A model generated the notes under the pieces. That model made no database searches, was not told where the DNA came from, and saw only the letters and a program-made list of their open reading frames with translations. This document shows positions 18,311 through 22,647 of a DNA stretch of 22,647 bases, in pieces (position 1 is the stretch's first letter; every line of letters starts with the position of its first letter). Made by a program: the position numbers and the translations under genes. Source of the stretch: Chara braunii (taxonomy: Eukaryota > Streptophyta > Charophyceae > Charales > Characeae). The stretch lies in the NCBI GenBank assembly GCA_003427395.1, contig BFEA01000135.1, positions 2,733,870-2,756,516 of the forward strand, read 5' to 3'.

Positions 18311-18419
18311 GTCTGCCATGCGGAAGGATGGGGTGTCAGTAGATCTCTCAAGAGGGGTCCGCTTTTTGCTCACGTTTGGAAGAACGTTCCTCTTGCCCCT
18401 CCTCACACTCTAAAAAAGA

Positions 18420-19549
18420 ATACGTTTTCTCTCCCTTATCTCTCTTTCCACCTTCTGCGCATGCGTCTCAATATTGGACATAGATAGTTCAAATAAAAAA
18501 CAAAAATAATAAATCACAAGAGCAGAAGGTAGAACTCCTAGCCGGAGCAACAATTCATTTAGACTTAGAGAATGACATCCACGTAGTAGAAATGAATAAA
18601 TAAAAACAATTCAAAGAGAGGTCTGACTTAACGAATAGGTCCGGTCATATTAGTTAGAGATCCCCTCTTGTCTAACCTGACAGGAAACATGTACCATGAA
18701 TTAGTCAGACGAAGAAAACTAACTGGGTGCAGATGGTCACCAAGCCAGACGGGGGGCAATGTGTGAGAACATGCAGTACCGTACTGAAACGGAAAAGACA
18801 ACTTTCAGCAAAAAACTACTCCTACAGCCGTTTAGAAGCGAAAAGACAGTGCACTGTAGAAAGATATGTCATCGAGAACAAGATACATCATCCATCCATC
18901 CGTCAGGTGAGAAAGCAATCCACATGCTCATACACACAACCAAGACCGCATAGAAGAGGAAGAGAGCCCAACACACCCCAACAGGCCATGAAGCACCAAG
19001 CAACCACCCTGGGCATACCCAAGTCACACGACACTTACCTGTGAGGGCCGGCCTCCAAAGATGGATAGCGACTCACCCCCCTCTCTCATAGGTCCTCCTG
19101 ACCCCTAGCTACCACTACACGAAGTGTCATAGCATGACTAAGAGGGCCTTCCTACACCCATGTTACAACGCCGGATCCTCCGTCGATGCTGAAGACCAAA
19201 GTAACAACTTGCAACCCTTCAAAGCAGATAAGGCAGCCTCCGATCGCATCTCCCTCTTGAGGGGAAGCCCACAAGTCACTCAATGTCTTCTTGAAGTCCA
19301 GATTCCAGGTGCGCGCACCTCTCACTCTCTAGTCCCTCTCGCTTACTCCAATCAGCCTCCTTTGTGTCTCGCTACCCCAAGCAATCACTCAAGCAACCTG
19401 GTCAGGTATGATGTCGACTCTACATGACCCATCCACATACCTCACTGCCCCTCTTAACCCTAACCTCCAACCCTAATCCGAGATTAGGTTAGCCCTAACC
19501 TAATTCGGAATTAGGGTTAGGGTGACTAACACCTCTCGCCAGCAAGTAA
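18420..19549. other. No gene recognised; possible truncated retrotransposon interior
   Basis: Read on the minus strand this lies just inside the LTR and primer-binding site at 19550-20942, so it should be retrotransposon leader or interior. I see no gag, protease, RT or integrase motif. It includes the telomere-like palindrome at 19456-19530. A second LTR is not found, so the element is truncated or non-autonomous. Confidence 0.4.
19456..19530. repeat. Telomere-like CCCTAA/TTAGGG palindrome
   Basis: Holds AACCCTAACC and CCAACCCTAATCC, then GGTTAG, then CCCTAACCTAATTC mirrored by GAATTAGGGTTAGGG. The last two form a near-perfect inverted repeat. Units are TTAGGG-like rather than TTTAGGG-like, but too few and too degenerate for a real telomere. 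Confidence 0.7.
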
Positions 19550-19565
19550 TTCCGCTCCGATACCA
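19550..19565 (-). other. Primer-binding site of an LTR retrotransposon
   Basis: On the minus strand TGGTATCGGAGCGGAA begins two bases after the LTR end. TGGTATC(A/G)GAGC is complementary to the 3' end of initiator-Met tRNA, the usual primer of plant LTR retrotransposons; there is one difference from the common form. Confidence 0.8.
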
Positions 19566-19677
19566 ATTGTTACGATCCTGGTCACTTCCAAAGTGCAAAT
19601 TCACAAAGAAAGACAATGCCACCCAATTGCGAAAGAAATGAAAGCACTTGCAAAGAGATAGAGACCAAAGAAGAGAG

Positions 19678-19729
19678 AAAGAAGAAGAAGAAGAAGAAGA
19701 AGAAGAAGAAGAAGAAGAAGAAGAAGAAA
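19678..19729 (+). repeat. (GAA)n microsatellite within the LTR
   Basis: About 17 GAA/AAG units. On the LTR's sense strand it is a CTT tract, so the length may vary between LTR copies. Confidence 0.95.
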
Positions 19730-20177
19730 ATGTACACCAGCAAGACCAATGACAAATCCCCCTTCTCTCTCCACGTTCCTCCTCCTTGACTTCGTCAATT
19801 TATTCTTCTTCCCAATAATAATAATAATAATAACAATGAGTGGATGAACCAGAATCAATATCCGAAGTTCCCTCTTACTGCTGACACAACAGCAGGTCCA
19901 CCATAGCCATGGCTTCCCCCTTCTTCCTCCTCTCACATGCCTAGGCTATGGCGGACTACTAAGGGCTCTGCCCTCCTGTCCAAAGGACAACACAAAGCAG
20001 CTATGCCGCTGCTCAATAAGCCGACTCTGCCTCGAGCTTCCTTGGTGCGGCACTACCCCAACTCGGGCCTTCCAGATGCAGCGCCTAACAAGGTGATGAA
20101 GATGGTGTCCACCATAGCCAGGTAGGTACCTCGCCACTCTCCTCCTTCGCCTCCTTCTTCCTCCTCCTCAGGCTGGG

Positions 20178-20237
20178 CTGCTCGCCATAGCCAGGCTGAG
20201 CGCTCAGCTGATCGCCATAGCCAGGCTGAGCGCTCAG
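20178..20237 (+). repeat. 30-bp tandem repeat, two units, within the LTR
   Basis: CGCCATAGCCAGGCTGAGCG occurs twice, in 20178-20207 and 20208-20237, with one difference between units (CTGCTC against CTGATC). Each unit contains the palindrome CTGAGCGCTCAG. Related CCATAGCCAGG sequence lies at 20112-20122. Confidence 0.85.
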
Positions 20238-20942
20238 CTGCTCTCCTCCTCCAGGCAGTGCCCCGAGTCCAGCGCTAGGCTCCAGCAGTATGTCGCCAAT
20301 CCTTGCACACCACAAACGAGGAGGAGCTACTTGCCCCTCCCGAAGATATAGCAACCTACTTGCCTCTTGGGCCGCTGACTTCCTAGGCCGTGCGGCCTCT
20401 CAGCAACCGGTACCTCCTCCCTTTCGGACGGAAGCATCATTGCAGACTCTGATATCGTCCGGACAGGCCCTAGACTCAGGCTACTTGGACTGGTACCAGC
20501 CTACCTCTAGCCTACCGCTACTGGACCTCTAAAAATGCCAACTTTAGTCTTCTTCTGCTCAGCCTCCAGTACCCACGCTTCTACCACTACTTGAGTGGTA
20601 CCGGCCTACCTGCTACTCGAGTGTTTTTCCCCCTGCTCTAAGTGTCGCAGGCCTACCCCCCCTGCTTGAGTGTTTTCCCCCCTGCAACCTTCAAAGGCAC
20701 AGCCACAGGTACGTACCGGCCCTGAGGGGCCTCTCAACCAACAAGTACCCTTGCGGGTCACACACACACTCAGGCCGACAAGCACTCAGACAGGCACGCA
20801 GACCAGCAGGCACGCACACACACACACACACACGGACTTAGAAATCACAGCAGAATGCTGGAATCTCAGCAAGGCATACATTCCAGCGGCAAATCCCAGA
20901 AATCAGCAGTGTTCTCAGTCTGTGTTTTGGCGGGTCATTACA

Positions 20943-21184
20943 GTGCCAACAAAACAGCGTACATAGCTTACGCCATTCTCCTATGTATGATCTCCCTCAG
21001 GCACACTACAGGATCCCAGCACATTGTTTCTCCATTACAGCAAACAGCAACCAAACTCATTCTCGGTGAACTTATAAATAAGAAATAACGCGCGCGGGTA
21101 AGAATGAGTCAAATAAGGGCGCGAANGCCACTCTGGCTTATTTATTTATTTTATTTATATAATAATAAGGCAACTTGAGTTGGA
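20943..21184. other. Sequence between the LTR and the group II intron domains
   Basis: Ends with AACTTGAGTTGGA just before domain V, a typical junction in organelle group II introns, so the last part (from about 21100) is probably intron domain IV or earlier. It includes an AT-rich stretch (21138-21172) and an N at 21126. No gene recognised. Confidence 0.4.
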
Positions 21185-21218
21185 GAGCCGTGTGATGGGC
21201 GACCATCTCGCACGGTTC
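21185..21218 (+). ncRNA. Group II intron domain V
   Basis: 34 nt, the canonical length. It folds as a 9-bp lower stem (GAGCCGTGT with GCACGGTTC, including wobble pairs), a 2-nt TC bulge on the 3' side, a 5-bp upper stem (GATGG with CCATC) and a GCGA tetraloop of GNRA type. The AGC catalytic triad is in its usual place near the 5' end. Domain V is the catalytic heart of group II introns. In this nuclear-looking setting it is most likely organelle DNA copied into the nucleus. Confidence 0.85.
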
Positions 21219-21270
21219 GGAGAGCACTTGTTAGGCTCGACTCTTTCTTCGAGCCTAGCGGTGGAACTCT
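21219..21270 (+). ncRNA. Group II intron domain VI (probable)
   Basis: Just after domain V, TAGGCTCGA (21232-21240) pairs perfectly with TCGAGCCTA (21249-21257) around an 8-nt loop, in the position of domain VI, which carries the branch-point A. The lower stem is only partly formed (CAC with GTG), and I cannot fix the branch A or the 3' splice site. The bases after about 21270 should be exon, but I do not recognise the gene. Confidence 0.65.
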
Positions 21271-22103
21271 TGACTCTATTCGTGTTTTAATGAAATTATG
21301 TACCCGTAAAAAATGGCCGGGAAATCCTGGAGCCTATCTAACATACAGTGTTCTCCTATAGTCGATCCAATGTTTATTGTACAGGAGGGGAAATGGCACG
21401 ACATCCCTCTACAGCGTCTCCTGACCCTGCACGGCCATGAATTGGAATGGTTCCCCCACGGTGGCCACTGTGGTACCACCCCGATGGGCCAAGCACTCAA
21501 ATCCAGACGTGTTGGCGGATAAGTGCACGTTGCCATGTGCAGAGAGGCAGAAAAAGAGCTGGAAGCGTGATTTTTTGCAGCTGCCCGCAAACACGTCCTC
21601 ATTTAAGCCCTGTTTCCTTCTCTTCTGAGCTGGGCCTACTTCCATAATGCTGGGCCTACTTCCATAATGCGTAGTCCCGCCAGGCGACGGGAATGGGTTT
21701 GGAACCCACCTGGCAAGGGGAATGGACTCTGCCACTAAGGACAAACCCGTTCTCATTTCGCACGGGCAATCTGCTGCACATGACCCCAAAGATTGTACAT
21801 CGGCTGTATGACTGTCCGGCGGGAAACGGAACGTAGCATTCTTGGACTGTAGTACGCAAGAAATTGCGTTATATTGCCCGCTGACTCGCGCCGAGTTTTT
21901 TTTTTTTTTTTTTTAAATCAGAAAATCAAATGTCAATTTGCGAGGACCTCTAGAGGTGCTCACAACTTGCTGCACCCCGCGGCCCAGCAGGCCGCTGACA
22001 AACACTACACGCTTTGTGATTTTGCTGGGGCCGGGGGGGCAATGTGTGACTGGAAAAGAACAGCAGATTTTGTGATTTTGCTAATTAGAGAGATTATTAG
22101 ACC
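21271..22103. other. No gene recognised
   Basis: Contains a tandem pair of GCTGGGCCTACTTCCATAAT (about 21629-21670), a T run (21896-21914) and a repeat of TTTGTGATTTTGCT (22014-22027 and 22068-22081). Open frames here (up to 126 codons on the minus strand) show no domain. The T run suggests a minus-strand retroposed element starting near 21896. Confidence 0.4.
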
Positions 22104-22236
22104 TTTTTTTTTTCTTTTTTCTTTTTTTTAATAACCAGCGACCACTACCAGAGGCGGTGATAAGAGCAGCCGCCTCTAGTAGCTGTCCCTGGCTGCTCCA
22201 TCTATTGGTGGGGAGCTGCAACTGCTGGAAACCCCC
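22104..22236 (-). mobile_element. LINE-tail insertion, minus strand
   Basis: On the minus strand: a partial H1, H2 (22195-22216, GCTCC/GGAGC), H3 (22148-22179) and an A-rich tail interrupted by G (22104-22134). H3 here pairs AGAGGCGG with CCGCCTCT, 8 perfect pairs, with stem bases quite different from the other copies. The 5' end is truncated within H1 at about 22236, next to a CAGTGTGAGTATGCCC motif like the hAT-like MITE end. No target duplication found. Confidence 0.75.
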
Positions 22237-22532
22237 AGTGTGAGTATGCCCAGACTCTGCTTTTTCCCTCTGAGTGCTCCGAAATGTGCTGCGGAGTAGT
22301 GGCCAGCTTTTGCTGGCCGGACATTTGCGTCGAATCTTGCCTTTTTTCGGGAAGTGGAAGTAGAATTGTGGTACACTAGTGGAGAGTAGTGGAGAGTAGT
22401 GGAGAGTACATTGCCAACATGGAAAGATACATTGCCATAGTTTTGTGAGTACATTGCCAACGTGGAAAGATACATTGCCATATTTTTTTGTCTTTTGTGC
22501 CTGTGGAGAGTAGTGGAGCAAGGCCCATTGAC

Positions 22533-22565
<33 letters not shown>

Positions 22566-22647
22566 GAAGAAAATCAGTCTTTGTTAATATCAAAGCCGGG
22601 AAGTGGGCCCGGCATGACTTTTTGTAAGGGACTGGTTGACCTGGTTT
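22237..22647. repeat. Tandem-repeat-rich end of window
   Basis: GTGGAGAGTA occurs three times in tandem (about 22378-22408), and a ~46-bp unit containing GAGTACATTGCCAAC and GGAAAGATACATTGCCATA occurs twice (about 22403-22485). A T run at 22532-22559 follows GCAAGGCCCATTGACC. No gene seen; the T run may be the tail of another minus-strand retroposon. Confidence 0.6.

Larger units (their letters stand above)
15490..18420 (+). mobile_element. LINE copy C, ORF1 part only
   Basis: Begins with a pyrimidine-rich leader (about 15490-15700, GATCCCGATC and CTCCCC repeats) that may be the LINE 5' UTR and internal promoter region. ORF1 follows, and similarity to copy B is lost near 18420, before any ORF2. 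No LINE tail follows, so it is 3'-truncated, rearranged or interrupted. It supplies the ORF1 N-terminus that copy B lacks. Confidence 0.75.
19568..20942 (-). mobile_element. LTR of an LTR retrotransposon (1375 bp)
   Basis: On the minus strand it starts TGTAATGACCC and ends GGATCGTAACA, so it has TG...CA termini and the ends form an imperfect inverted repeat (8 of 11). The primer-binding site follows two bases after its end, which makes this the 5' LTR of an element pointing to lower coordinates. It contains a GAA/TTC microsatellite (19678-19729), an AAT run (19817-19832), a 30-bp tandem pair (20178-20237) and a CA run (20814-20834). The 3' LTR and gag-pol are not seen. The short open frames inside are not convincing genes. 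Confidence 0.8.

Noticed and set aside
19020-19045. A splice donor (CAG followed by GTAAGT on the minus strand) suggesting a host gene
   Set aside because: No flanking exon with coding character and no matching acceptor; one such hexamer is expected by chance.
19456-19530. True telomere or chromosome end
   Set aside because: Only a handful of degenerate units in both orientations, with retrotransposon sequence on both sides.
22378-22485. CRISPR-like array
   Set aside because: Only two to three adjacent tandem units with no unique spacers, in eukaryotic repeat DNA.

Overview
This window looks like repeat-rich nuclear DNA from a eukaryote, most likely of the green lineage (plant or streptophyte-type alga). 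I see no intact host gene, rRNA gene or full tRNA gene. The lineage hints are an L1-type LINE with a plant-like ORF1 (RRM-like block plus zinc knuckle), a plant-style zinc-binding domain (zf-RVT type) after the reverse transcriptase, an LTR retrotransposon whose primer-binding site matches the initiator-Met tRNA type common in plants, and many small inverted-repeat DNA elements. A charophyte such as Chara would fit, but that is a guess. There is a 501-base assembly gap (11158-11658) and single Ns at 13859 and 21126.

Layout. 1-1200 (minus): 3' end of a 5'-truncated LINE (copy A), with its poly(A) at the window edge. 1639-2112: inverted-repeat element rich in CTCGGGG-type motifs. 2254-2771: AT-rich foldback MITE with TA flanks. 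About 2880-11157 (plus): a long, heavily mutated LINE (copy B) with an unusually long ORF1, an endonuclease/reverse transcriptase ORF2, a 3' UTR and an A-rich tail that runs into the gap. 11752-12247: a small hAT-like element and a tandem duplication, one unit of which carries a 118-bp MITE with a 7-bp target duplication. 12433-13379: nested elements of the same MITE family, full of TCTCGAA/TTCGAGA motifs. 13367-13524 and 13635-13790: two short LINE-tail insertions facing each other. 13842-13888: a body-less poly(A) insertion. 15490-18420 (plus): a second LINE ORF1 (copy C), intact through its zinc knuckle, with no ORF2 behind it. 19550-20942 (minus): primer-binding site and LTR of an LTR retrotransposon. 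21185-21260: domains V and VI of a group II intron, probably organelle-derived. 22104-22236 (minus): another LINE tail.

The unifying theme is LINE mobilisation. The same 3' tail appears in at least five places: a GGGAC box, hairpin H1, hairpin H2, a variable hairpin H3 and an A-rich tail. The H1 and H3 stems differ between copies yet still pair, which suggests an RNA structure kept for recognition by the LINE reverse transcriptase. One 126-bp tail-only insertion carries a clear 16-bp target-site duplication, so the tail alone seems enough to be copied.
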